Under the pieces are notes generated by a model. It was not told the origin of the DNA and made no database searches. It was given only the letters and a program-made list of their open reading frames with translations. From JBBQSN01 sp963825505 (GTDB lineage: Bacteria; Actinomycetota; Actinomycetes; Actinomycetales; CAWJMD01), in assembly GCA_963825505.1 (NCBI GenBank), contig CAWGTL010000003.1, positions 1-64,000 on the forward strand: 64,000 nt of DNA, written 5' to 3'. This document shows, piece after piece, positions 34,486 to 42,096 of the stretch. Each line of letters starts with the position of its first letter. Position 1 is the stretch's first letter. A program made the translations under genes and the position numbers.

Positions 34486-34890
34486 ATGGCCGGCGCCACG
34501 CCCGACGCACCCGCGGTGCCCCGCACCGCCGTGTCGGCGATCCGGCTGTTCGCGCTCTGCCTGGTGGCCTCGGTGGTGTCGTCGCCGCTGCCGCTGCCGT
34601 GGTCCGTGGGGTCGACGGTGTTCCTGGTGGTGGGGGTCGTCGCAGGCGCCCGCGCGCTCGTGACCCTGGTGCGGTCGGGCGGCCGGCCCGGACTGGTCGC
34701 GGTGGTGTCCGGGCTGCTCGCGCTGTCCGGGCTGCTGCTGCTCAGCGAGGTGGCCGGGCTGGTGCTGTGGCCGATCACGTGGGACTACGAGCAGTGCCGT
34801 TCCGCCGCGATCACCGAGAGCGGTCTGGAGCAGTGCGAGAAGGACCTCGACGACCGGATCGGGTCTCTGCTGCTGCCCACCATGCGCTGA
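34486..34890 (+). CDS. Small membrane protein, unrecognised
   Basis: 134 residues with three hydrophobic segments (AIRLFALCLVASVVSS, STVFLVVGVVAGARALVTLV, VAVVSGLLALSGLLLLSEVAGLVLWPI) and a charged C-terminal tail with two Cys (YEQCRSAA and LEQCEKDL). GAGGAG lies about nine bases before the ATG. Divergent from purN. No family recognised. Its last 80 bases overlap the 3' end of the convergent DUF6350 gene. Confidence 0.7.
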   Translation: MAGATPDAPAVPRTAVSAIRLFALCLVASVVSSPLPLPWSVGSTVFLVVGVVAGARALVTLVRSGGRPGLVAVVSGLLALSGLLLLSEVAGLVLWPITWDYEQCRSAAITESGLEQCEKDLDDRIGSLLLPTMR

Positions 34891-36085
34891 CCCGACGCCC
34901 GGCCAGCAAGGTGCCCACCGCGCCGCCGACCAGCACCTCGAGGCCCACCACCGCGGCCGTCAGCACCGGCTCGGGACCGATCTCGGCCATCCGTCCGGGC
35001 CCCAGGGACCCCGAGGCGGCCCCGGCGAGCACGAGCACGACGGCGGTGATCACGCCCGCGACCGCCAGGACGTCGAGCGCGGCGTCGCGCCACCCCGCGT
35101 CCGGGCGCCGGCGCGAGGCCGTCCAGCCCGCGACGGCGCCGCAGGCGACCACGACCAGGACGGCGGCCAGGCCGACGCCCGGGCCCGACGAGGTGCCCGG
35201 CTCCGGCAGCCCGCCGAGCAGGGGGACGGCCGGCAGCGGACCCAGCGTGGTCCCGCCCACCTGCACCGCGGTCCCGCTCCCGACCGCGAAGCCGGGCCCG
35301 GCCAGCCAGGCCAGGCCCCACACCACCAGCACGGGGACGACGGCCAGCTGCAGCAGCACCAGACCGACGCTGCCTGCCGCGCCCGGGGCCAGCGCCTCGT
35401 GGACGGCCGTCACCCGGTCGCGCCCGGCCACCAGCGCGACCAGCACGAGCACGGCACCCGCGGCGCCGAGTCCGACCAGGCAGCGGGCCGTGGCCGTGGC
35501 GAGCACGGCAGCCCGGTCGCGTCCCGGCCCTGCGGGCCAGGCCGACCAGGCGGCGGGCAGGCCGGCCGCGAGCCCCGCGACCACCACGGCACCCAGCGCG
35601 GCCTGGGCGGCCAGGGGGCGGGCCGCCTGGGAGCCCGCCACGACGGCCGCCAGGCCGGTGAGGCCGGCGTAGACGACGACGAACGCCCCGGTGCCGATCA
35701 GCAGGTCGCGGCGCGGCAGCGGGTCGTTCACGGCGCGCAGCGCCTCCACCACCCGGCGGCCACCCACCCGGCACAGGCCGAGGGCGAGCAGCGTCAATCC
35801 GAGCGGCACCAGGGTGATCCGGCCCGAGGGCAGCGAGATCGGGGCGCCGTGGGCGAGGACGAACAGGTCGGCCCCCACCCGGGCGGCCTCGGACCAGCGC
35901 GCGCCCACCCGCGGCGAGGTGAGCCACACCAGCAGCACGGGCACCACGGCGAACACGAGCCCGGCACCGCACGCCTGGACCGCCGCGAGCGCCCCGACGA
36001 GGTACGGCGACTGCAGCGCCGGACGCTCGGGCACCTCCCCCGCGACGACGGGGGTGGGGCGTGGAGATCGGGTCAGCAGGCTCAT
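34811..36085 (-). CDS. DUF6350 family membrane protein (PerM-like)
   Basis: 424 residues with about nine to ten hydrophobic segments and the actinobacterial DUF6350 pattern, including an N-terminal YLVGALAAVQACGAGLVFAVVPVLLVWLTSP and LFVLAHGAPISLPSGRITLVPLGLTLLALGL. Some databases call it cell division protein PerM; the function is unproven. In many actinobacteria it lies beside sucCD and purN, as here. Its 3' end overlaps the convergent small membrane protein gene by 80 bases. Confidence 0.85.
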   Translation of the reverse strand: MSLLTRSPRPTPVVAGEVPERPALQSPYLVGALAAVQACGAGLVFAVVPVLLVWLTSPRVGARWSEAARVGADLFVLAHGAPISLPSGRITLVPLGLTLLALGLCRVGGRRVVEALRAVNDPLPRRDLLIGTGAFVVVYAGLTGLAAVVAGSQAARPLAAQAALGAVVVAGLAAGLPAAWSAWPAGPGRDRAAVLATATARCLVGLGAAGAVLVLVALVAGRDRVTAVHEALAPGAAGSVGLVLLQLAVVPVLVVWGLAWLAGPGFAVGSGTAVQVGGTTLGPLPAVPLLGGLPEPGTSSGPGVGLAAVLVVVACGAVAGWTASRRRPDAGWRDAALDVLAVAGVITAVVLVLAGAASGSLGPGRMAEIGPEPVLTAAVVGLEVLVGGAVGTLLAGRRVSAWWAAAETRSGRRGPSRTAPDRSR

Positions 36086-36160
36086 CGCGTCCCATCGTCA
36101 CCCGCGCGGCGGTCGAGGTGGCGCTCCCACGCCGCGGCCGGGTCGACAGGCGCGCCGACG

Positions 36161-36185
36161 CACCGCCTCATCCGGTGAGGCGGTG
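36161..36185 (-). terminator. Hairpin overlapping the stop codon of the DUF222-HNH gene
   Basis: Perfect 10-bp arms CACCGCCTCA / TGAGGCGGTG with a TCCGG loop. The TGA stop (36168-36170) is part of one arm. No U-tract is visible, as is common for actinobacterial terminators. Confidence 0.6.
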
Positions 36186-37580
36186 GTGCCAGCGGGCTCC
36201 GCTGAAGTCGACCCGGATCACCGGGGGTGGGTGGAGAGGGGTGAGAGTGTCGTCCGGGGTGAGCAGGTCGTCGGTCGCCCCCGGGGCGGTGCGGCCGGTG
36301 GGCGGCCAGCCGAGGAGCGGTGGGCGTGACGAAACGTACGCGTGCCCGGTGGGGGTGGTGGTCCGCACCGTGCCGTCGGGCGCCGAGCGCGCGCTCCAGC
36401 CAGGCGCCTCCTTGGCGAGGTTGCACCGCTGGCACAGGCCCTGGCCGTTCTCTGCCGCGGTGGCCCCGCCGTCGGCGTGGCGTTCGACGTGGTCGGTGGC
36501 TACCAGCGGGGCGTCGCACCACGGCGTGCGGCACGTCTGGTCGCCCAGTGCCACCAGGCGGGCGAGCGCGGGCGGGAACCGTCGGGCGCGGGCGTCCATC
36601 GCGACCAGGACCGACGGGTCGGGAGCGGTGTAGAGCCGGCGGATCCAGGCCGAGCCGGCCGCGCCGGCACGGGCCAGCAGCCCGCGGGCGACCCCGGCGG
36701 GCACCGGGACCGGCGCCATCCCCCGGGCCCGCACCGTGGCGGGCTCGTGGTCGCCTCCGTCGCCGAGCAGGCTGGCGTCGGTCATCACCAGCTCGACCTG
36801 CACCGGTACCGGCGCCTCGACGGGGTCGCAGCCGGTGACGCGGGCGACCAGGGTGTCGGCCATCAGCTGCCCTCGTCCCCTCGGGTCACCCGTCGCGGTC
36901 GCCGACGCGGCGGCCCGGTCGAGGGCGGCGTAGGCCGCGACGCCCTCGGCCACCGGCAGCAGAGCGCCCACCCAGACCATCGTGTCCGGCGCCGGCCGGA
37001 TCGACACCCGGCGGTCGGACGCGGCCCTCGCCGCCTTGCGCGCGGCGGCCGCGGCGTCGAGCCGCTGCGCGAGCCCCTTGGCGGCCCGTACGAGCTCGCC
37101 GCCGGACCGACCCTCGGTGCGCAGCATCGGACCCAGCTCGGAGTCGGCCTCGGTGCGCTGCTCGCGGGTGAGCACCGCGGTCTCGCGGACCAGACCGGTG
37201 GCGGTCCACTCGTCGATCCGCCCCTGCGCGAGGGCCTCGAGGGTGCAGGGCATCTCGTGCACCAACGCCCTGGCCAGCCCGACGAAGGTGTCACCGCGGC
37301 TGGGCGGCTCACGCCTCGCCCGCGCGACCTGGTCGGCCACGCCCCGTGACGCCCGGCCCGACCGCACCCCTGCCTCGATCTGCGCCTGCCGCTGCGAGCG
37401 CGCGAACGCGTCGGTGAGGCGCGCCTGCGCGGCGCAGGCCGCCCGCTTGAGCTCCTCGAGAACCGCGATCTGGTCGATCCGCTCCCCGTCGTCGTCCGCG
37501 TCCTCGAGCGAGCCGACCGCGTCGACGAGAGCACGCAGCGCTGCCACGGCATCCTCAGCTGCATCAGCGGTCTCGAACAC
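36168..37580 (-). CDS. DUF222/HNH endonuclease domain protein (13E12 type), SOS-controlled
   Basis: 470 residues: a long helical DUF222 region (about 20-340) and a C-terminal HNH nuclease motif (about 385-430), with CRTPWCDAPLVATDHVERHADGG and CQRCNLAKE supplying the His/Asn/His and zinc Cys residues. This is the 13E12 repeat family found in many copies in mycobacteria and relatives. GTG at 37580 is preferred over a TTG at 37604 because a strong promoter places transcription at this GTG, with TAGAAT seven bases upstream. A perfect LexA box covers the start, so it should be silent until DNA damage. Biological role of the family is unknown. Confidence 0.88.
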   Translation of the reverse strand: MFETADAAEDAVAALRALVDAVGSLEDADDDGERIDQIAVLEELKRAACAAQARLTDAFARSQRQAQIEAGVRSGRASRGVADQVARARREPPSRGDTFVGLARALVHEMPCTLEALAQGRIDEWTATGLVRETAVLTREQRTEADSELGPMLRTEGRSGGELVRAAKGLAQRLDAAAAARKAARAASDRRVSIRPAPDTMVWVGALLPVAEGVAAYAALDRAAASATATGDPRGRGQLMADTLVARVTGCDPVEAPVPVQVELVMTDASLLGDGGDHEPATVRARGMAPVPVPAGVARGLLARAGAAGSAWIRRLYTAPDPSVLVAMDARARRFPPALARLVALGDQTCRTPWCDAPLVATDHVERHADGGATAAENGQGLCQRCNLAKEAPGWSARSAPDGTVRTTTPTGHAYVSSRPPLLGWPPTGRTAPGATDDLLTPDDTLTPLHPPPVIRVDFSGARWHHRLTG

Positions 37581-37588
37581 GTGTTCGA
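37573..37588. promoter_or_regulatory. LexA (SOS) box
   Basis: TCGAACACGTGTTCGA is a perfect 16-bp palindrome matching the mycobacterial-type LexA consensus TCGAAC-N4-GTTCGA. It spans the last base of the -10 and the GTG start of the DUF222-HNH gene, an ideal place for repression. Confidence 0.88.
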
Positions 37589-37615
37589 TTCTACTCGTTC
37601 TCAACCGGTTGTCAA
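37588..37615 (-). promoter_or_regulatory. Sigma-70-type promoter of the DUF222-HNH gene
   Basis: On the minus strand TTGACA (37610-37615), a 16-nt spacer and TAGAAT (37588-37593) form a near-consensus promoter, the strongest-looking in the window. Transcription would begin at about the GTG at 37580, giving a leaderless mRNA. Confidence 0.8.
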
Positions 37616-37736
37616 CGACTCTGATCGACCAGGATCGCTACCTGCCGACGCCCTCCGCTCCCGGGCCGCGACGAGTCGGAACCTTCCGCACCGGGGACCG
37701 TTGCCACCGCGCCGGCGGGGGCCGCACCCTCACCGC

Positions 37737-38552
37737 ATGAGCACCGCACCGGCCGAGGTCCTCGGCGCCGACGTCGACGCCCTGCGCGCCCTGTCGTCCG
37801 GGCTGGGGTCGGGCGCCCGCACGGTCGAGGACGTGGCCGCCCGGACCACCACGACGCTGTCGTCGGTCGACTGGCAGGGCCCCGACGCGGCCGGGTTCCG
37901 CGACGCGTGGAACGGCTCGCACCAGCCTGCGCTGGCCCAGGTGGCCGCCGCCCTGCAGGAGGCGGAGCGCCGCGCCGCCGAGCAGGCCGCCGAGCAGGAG
38001 ACCGCGAGCAACGGCCCGGTGCACCTTCAGGTGCCCTGGTACAGCCAGATCGTCGGCGGCAACGGCTTCACCCCGAGCTGGACGGCGTGCTTCCTCGCGT
38101 CCCGGGCGATGGCGGCGCAGGCCGGGGCCACCGTGCTCGGGCCGGACCGCAGGATCCAGGTGGCCACCGGCGAGAACGCCGACGGCACGATCGTGGCCGA
38201 CCCGACGCGCGCCACCGAAGGCCGCGCCTACGTCGACAGCGAGCTCGACGCCGGCCGGCCGGTCGTGGTCGGTGTGAGCCACAGGGACGGCTACCGCGGC
38301 AACGTCGACCGCATCACCGACCACTTCGTGGTGATCACCGGCCGCGACACCGACGACCAGGGCCGCACGTTCTACACCTTCCACGACCCCGCGACCCGGC
38401 ACGAGGACAAGGGCTCCGACGACGTCGTGGCGAACCGCTTCCACGTCACCGGCGCGGGGGTGCTGCGCAGCGACGGGCAGGTCGAGAGCGGTGAGGTGGT
38501 CGGCCGGCAGATCGAGGTGGCGATGGTGCGCCGCAACGCCGAGAGCGACTGA
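37737..38552 (+). CDS. WXG100-like domain fused to C39-like peptidase domain
   Basis: 271 residues. Residues 1-90 form two helices around a WXG motif (DWQGPDA, W46-G48) with the spacing of WXG100 proteins that enter type VII (ESX) secretion. Residues ~95-270 resemble a C39-like papain-fold domain: VPWYSQIVGGNGFTPSWTACFLASRAM with Cys118, HFVVITGRD with His196, and FYTFHDP with Asp217. Fusion of an ESX-targeting domain to a peptidase-like domain is the plan of secreted effector proteins. No ESX genes, immunity gene or YxxxD signal is seen. ATG at 37737 lies six bases after CACCCT. Confidence 0.75.
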   Translation: MSTAPAEVLGADVDALRALSSGLGSGARTVEDVAARTTTTLSSVDWQGPDAAGFRDAWNGSHQPALAQVAAALQEAERRAAEQAAEQETASNGPVHLQVPWYSQIVGGNGFTPSWTACFLASRAMAAQAGATVLGPDRRIQVATGENADGTIVADPTRATEGRAYVDSELDAGRPVVVGVSHRDGYRGNVDRITDHFVVITGRDTDDQGRTFYTFHDPATRHEDKGSDDVVANRFHVTGAGVLRSDGQVESGEVVGRQIEVAMVRRNAESD

Positions 38553-38563
38553 GCGGCAGGCGA

Positions 38564-39265
38564 CTACGCGCTCTCGACGACCTCGCGGGCGTGCTCGACG
38601 TCGTCGGCGAGGGCGGCCGCCTCGTCCGCCGTCAGCCCGTCGGTCGCCCTGGCGAGCGCCTCGACCGCCTCGTCGGCGCGGTCGAGCCGGGCGAGCAGCT
38701 CGGCCCGGTAGAGGATCAGGGGCGCCCTCTCGGCGGCCGGGGCGGCGGGCTCGCGCAGCAGCGCTGCGTCGAGCACCACCAGGGCCTGGGTCTCGTCACC
38801 GCGGGAGTCGCCCTGCCGGGCGGCGACCTCCAGCGCCCGCGCCAGTCCGGTCGGCCGCTCCTCCGGCTCCTCCTCGGTCGCGCCCTGCTGGTAGAACCGC
38901 AGCCAGTTGCCGCCGGGGTCGACCACGCTGAAACCCGTTGCCGTGCCTGCCTTGCGGCGCAGCCGGAGGAGCCGCGGGATGCCGGCGCCCGGCAGCCGCC
39001 CGTACGCGCGGCGGAGGCCGGCGGCGAACGCGTCGTGGAGAACGCCGACGTCCGGGACGGTCACGATCACGCTGGCGTAGCTCGCCGCCGGGTCGAACCC
39101 GTCGATGCCCGCCAGGTGCACCCCCAGGTCGTCCAGCTCCACGACGGCGTGCGGGTTCGGCCTCAGCTGCCGGTAGGTGCGGGTGAACCCGAGCGCCTCG
39201 TAGAACGCGACCGCGGTGTCGACGTCGGGGCAGGGCAGGATGGGGTACGCGCGCTCACCGGCCAC
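38564..39265 (-). CDS. VOC-family protein with helical C-terminal extension
   Basis: 233 residues. The first ~125 residues form a glyoxalase/bleomycin-resistance-like VOC domain (PILPCPDVDTAVAFYEALGF, VELDDLGVHLAG, TGFSVVDPGGNWLRFYQ). The last ~95 residues are Ala/Glu-rich helices resembling TPR-like repeats, an uncommon addition. Function is unknown; VOC proteins bind metals or small hydrophobic drugs. The GTG start overlaps the stop of the GNAT gene by 11 bases, making this the last gene of the sucC-sucD-GNAT-VOC run. Confidence 0.82.
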   Translation of the reverse strand: MAGERAYPILPCPDVDTAVAFYEALGFTRTYRQLRPNPHAVVELDDLGVHLAGIDGFDPAASYASVIVTVPDVGVLHDAFAAGLRRAYGRLPGAGIPRLLRLRRKAGTATGFSVVDPGGNWLRFYQQGATEEEPEERPTGLARALEVAARQGDSRGDETQALVVLDAALLREPAAPAAERAPLILYRAELLARLDRADEAVEALARATDGLTADEAAALADDVEHAREVVESA

Positions 39266-39836
39266 CGTGCTGCTCCCGCCACTCGTCGGCCAGCAGAGCG
39301 TAGCCGAGCCCGTCGACCCACCCGAGGTCGCGGTGCAGCGACTCGCGCACGTTGTGCGACTCGCGCCGCATGCCCAGCCGCTCCATCAGCCGCCAGGAGG
39401 GCTCGTTGTCGGCGAAGCACAGGGCCTGCACACGGCGCAGCCCGAGGTCGTCGAAGCAGATGGTGAGCAGCTCGCGCACCGCTTCGGTGGCGTACCCGCG
39501 CCCGCCGGCCGACGGACTGAAGGACCACCCGAGCTCGGCCTGGGTGCCTGCCGCCTGCTCCCTGACCTCGGCCTGGGCCCAGGCGTCCTCGACCCGGACC
39601 ATGAGGTCACCGACGACCGCGCCCCCGAGCTCCACCATCAGCGTGCTCGTCAGCCGGTGCGGTTCGGTGAACCGCTCCCGGAACGTGACGAGGTCGGGCT
39701 CGGCGCTGCTGATCCACCGGCTGACCTCGGCCAGCCGCCGGTACGACCAGGCGGAGCCGACGTCGTCGACCGTGACCGGCCGCAGCACCAGGCGCTCGGT
39801 GCGCCGCGGCCAGGCCAGGTCGGCGAGCGAGGTCAC
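39255..39836 (-). CDS. GNAT N-acetyltransferase (RimJ/RimL type)
   Basis: 193-residue acetyltransferase with TERLVLRPVTVDDV at the N-terminus, the acetyl-CoA motif ELGWSFSPSAGGRGYATEAVRELL, and the LCFADNEPSWRLMERLGMRRE stretch characteristic of the RimJ/RimL-like group that acetylates protein N-termini or small amines. GTG at 39836 overlaps the sucD stop (GTGA), so it is co-translated with the TCA enzyme, probably without functional link. Confidence 0.9.
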   Translation of the reverse strand: MTSLADLAWPRRTERLVLRPVTVDDVGSAWSYRRLAEVSRWISSAEPDLVTFRERFTEPHRLTSTLMVELGGAVVGDLMVRVEDAWAQAEVREQAAGTQAELGWSFSPSAGGRGYATEAVRELLTICFDDLGLRRVQALCFADNEPSWRLMERLGMRRESHNVRESLHRDLGWVDGLGYALLADEWREQHGGR

Positions 39837-40720
39837 AGCGACCGCATGATCTCCCGCATCAGCTCGGCGGTCTCGCTCGGCGTCTTGCCGACCTTGACCC
39901 CGGCGGCCTCGAGGGCCTCCTTCTTCGCCTGCGCGGTGCCGGACGAGCCGGAGACGATCGCGCCGGCGTGCCCCATCGTCTTGCCCTCGGGTGCGGTGAA
40001 CCCCGCCACGTAGCCGACGACCGGCTTGGTGACGTGGTCGGCGACGTAGGCGGCCGCACGCTCCTCGGCGTCGCCGCCGATCTCGCCGATCATCACGATC
40101 GCCGCGGTGTCGGGGTCGTTCTCGAACGCCTCGAGGCAGTCGATGTGGGTGGTGCCGATGATCGGGTCGCCGCCGATGCCGACGGCGGTGGAGAAGCCGA
40201 AGTCCCGCAGCTCGTACATCATCTGGTACGTCAGGGTGCCGGACTTCGACACGAGGCCGACCCTGCCGGGACCGGTGATGGTGGCCGGGATGATGCCGGC
40301 GTTGGACTGCCCCGGGCTGATCAGCCCTGGGCAGTTCGGGCCGATCACGCGGGTGGTGCCGGCGGCCTTGGCGTGGGCCCACAGCTCGGCGGTGTCCTTG
40401 ACCGCCACGCCCTCGGTGATGATCACCGCGAGCGGGATGCCGGCGTCGATGGCCTCGACCGCCGCGGCCTTGGTGAAGGCGGCCGGCACGAAGATCACCG
40501 ACACGTCCGCACCGGTCTTCTCCATCGCCTCGGCGACGCTGCCGAAGACCGGGACGGTGACGCCGCCCTCGAACTCGACCGTCTCACCGGCCTTGCGCGG
40601 GTTCACGCCGCCGACGATCGCGGTGCCGGACGCGAGCATCCGCTGGGAGTGCTTCATGCCCTCCGAGCCGGTCATGCCCTGGACGATGACCTTGCTGTCC
40701 TTGGTGAGGAAGATCGCCAT
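39833..40720 (-). CDS. sucD: Succinyl-CoA synthetase alpha subunit
   Basis: 295 residues. CoA-binding Rossmann domain at the N-terminus (KVIVQGMTGSEGMKHSQRML, GGVNPRKAG), GPNCPGLISPG, and the phosphohistidine region GHAGAIVSG. Forms the heterotetrameric enzyme with SucC that makes succinate and ATP or GTP from succinyl-CoA. Starts 17 bases after the sucC stop. Confidence 0.97.
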   Translation of the reverse strand: MAIFLTKDSKVIVQGMTGSEGMKHSQRMLASGTAIVGGVNPRKAGETVEFEGGVTVPVFGSVAEAMEKTGADVSVIFVPAAFTKAAAVEAIDAGIPLAVIITEGVAVKDTAELWAHAKAAGTTRVIGPNCPGLISPGQSNAGIIPATITGPGRVGLVSKSGTLTYQMMYELRDFGFSTAVGIGGDPIIGTTHIDCLEAFENDPDTAAIVMIGEIGGDAEERAAAYVADHVTKPVVGYVAGFTAPEGKTMGHAGAIVSGSSGTAQAKKEALEAAGVKVGKTPSETAELMREIMRSL

Positions 40721-40737
40721 GTCGTTGCCCCCGCCCT

Positions 40738-41907
40738 TCAGTTCGCCGCAGCGAGCTCGGCGGCCTTGCGGGCCGCGCCGTCCATGGTCTCCTCGATGGT
40801 CACGAGGGGGTGGTTCGCCTCCGCGAGGATGCGGCGGCCCTCCTCGACGTTGTTGCCGTCGAGACGCACCACGAGGGGCTTGGTGGCCTCGTCGCCCAGC
40901 AGCTGCAGCGCCTGGACGATGCCGGTGGCGACGGCGTCGCAGGAGGTGATGCCGCCGAACACGTTCACGAACACGCTCCTGACCTGCTCGTCGCCGAGGA
41001 TGACGTGCAGGCCGTCGGCCATCACCTGGGCGGAGGCGCCGCCGCCGATGTCGAGGAAGTTGGCGGGCTTCTGACCGGCGAACTCCTCGCCGGCGTAGGC
41101 CACGACGTCGAGGGTGCTCATCACGAGCCCTGCCCCGTTGCCGATGATGCCGACCGAGCCGTCGAGCTTGACGTAGTTGAGGCCCTTCTCCTTGGCCGCC
41201 GCCTCGAGCGGGTCGGCGGCCTCCTTGTCCTCGAGGGCAGCGTGGTCGGGGTGGCGGAAGTCGGCGTTGGCGTCGAGGGAGACCTTGCCGTCCAGCGCCA
41301 CGATCGCGCCGTCCTCGGTGCGCACCAACGGGTTCACCTCGACCAGCGTGGCGTCCTCCTCGCGGTACACCACCCACAGCTTCTCGAGCACGTCGGCGAC
41401 CGGGCCCTTGAGGTCGTCGGCGAAGCCGGCGGCCGTGACGATCTCGGCAGCCTTCGCGGCGTCGATGCCGACCTGCGGGTCGACCTCGACCTTCGCGAGC
41501 GCCTCCGGGCGCTCCTCGGCGAGGGTCTCGATGTCGACACCGCCCTCGACCGAGCACATCGCCAGGTAGGACCGGTTGGCGCGGTCGAGCAGCAGGGAGA
41601 AGTAGTACTCCTCGGCGATCTTGGCGCCCTCCGCGATCATCACCCGGTGCACGGTGTGGCCCTTGATGTCCATGCCCAGGATCTCGCCGGCCTTCTCGGC
41701 GGCCTCGTCGGGGCTGTGCGCCAGCTTCACGCCGCCCGCCTTGCCGCGACCGCCGGTCTTGACCTGCGCCTTGACGACCACGGTGCCGCCGCCGAGCTGC
41801 TCGGCCGCCGCGCGGGCCTCGTCGGGGGTGGTGGCCACGACGCCGCGGAGCACGGGCACCCCGTGCGCCTCGAACACGTCTCGCGCCTGGTACTCGTACA
41901 GGTCCAC
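40738..41907 (-). CDS. sucC: Succinyl-CoA synthetase beta subunit
   Basis: 389 residues with an ATP-grasp domain: LYEYQARDVFEAHGVPV at the start, VVKAQVKTGGRGKAGGVK for nucleotide binding, LVEVNPLV with metal ligands, and FLDIGGGASAQVMADGL plus FVNVFGGITSCDAVA in the C-terminal ligase domain. GTG at 41907 follows GAAGGAC. First gene of sucC-sucD-GNAT-VOC; a TAGGCT -10 is about 60 bases upstream. Confidence 0.97.
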   Translation of the reverse strand: MDLYEYQARDVFEAHGVPVLRGVVATTPDEARAAAEQLGGGTVVVKAQVKTGGRGKAGGVKLAHSPDEAAEKAGEILGMDIKGHTVHRVMIAEGAKIAEEYYFSLLLDRANRSYLAMCSVEGGVDIETLAEERPEALAKVEVDPQVGIDAAKAAEIVTAAGFADDLKGPVADVLEKLWVVYREEDATLVEVNPLVRTEDGAIVALDGKVSLDANADFRHPDHAALEDKEAADPLEAAAKEKGLNYVKLDGSVGIIGNGAGLVMSTLDVVAYAGEEFAGQKPANFLDIGGGASAQVMADGLHVILGDEQVRSVFVNVFGGITSCDAVATGIVQALQLLGDEATKPLVVRLDGNNVEEGRRILAEANHPLVTIEETMDGAARKAAELAAAN

Positions 41908-41966
41908 GGGGTCCGTCCTTCTGTCGGGGCAACGGGTCGAAACCGGGTCGGGGGAGTCCGGGAGCG

Positions 41967-41972
41967 AGCCTA
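41967..41972 (-). promoter_or_regulatory. Possible -10 element for sucC
   Basis: TAGGCT on the minus strand within the 189-bp divergent space between sucC and the FdhF/YdeP gene, giving a leader of about 55 bases. No clear -35. Confidence 0.35.
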
Positions 41973-42084
41973 GCGGGGCCTCGGACCGCGGGCTCCCGCG
42001 CACCGGGTGAGGACGGTCACCCTGCCGTCCCGCGCCGCAGGGGAGGGCGCCGGCGCCCGACCGGCGGGCCCTGCGGTCCCGGCG

Positions 42085-42090
42085 TACGGT
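42085..42090 (+). promoter_or_regulatory. -10 element for leaderless fdhF-like gene
   Basis: TACGGT exactly six bases before the ATG at 42097, without a ribosome binding site. Confidence 0.5.
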
Positions 42091-42096
42091 CGGGCC

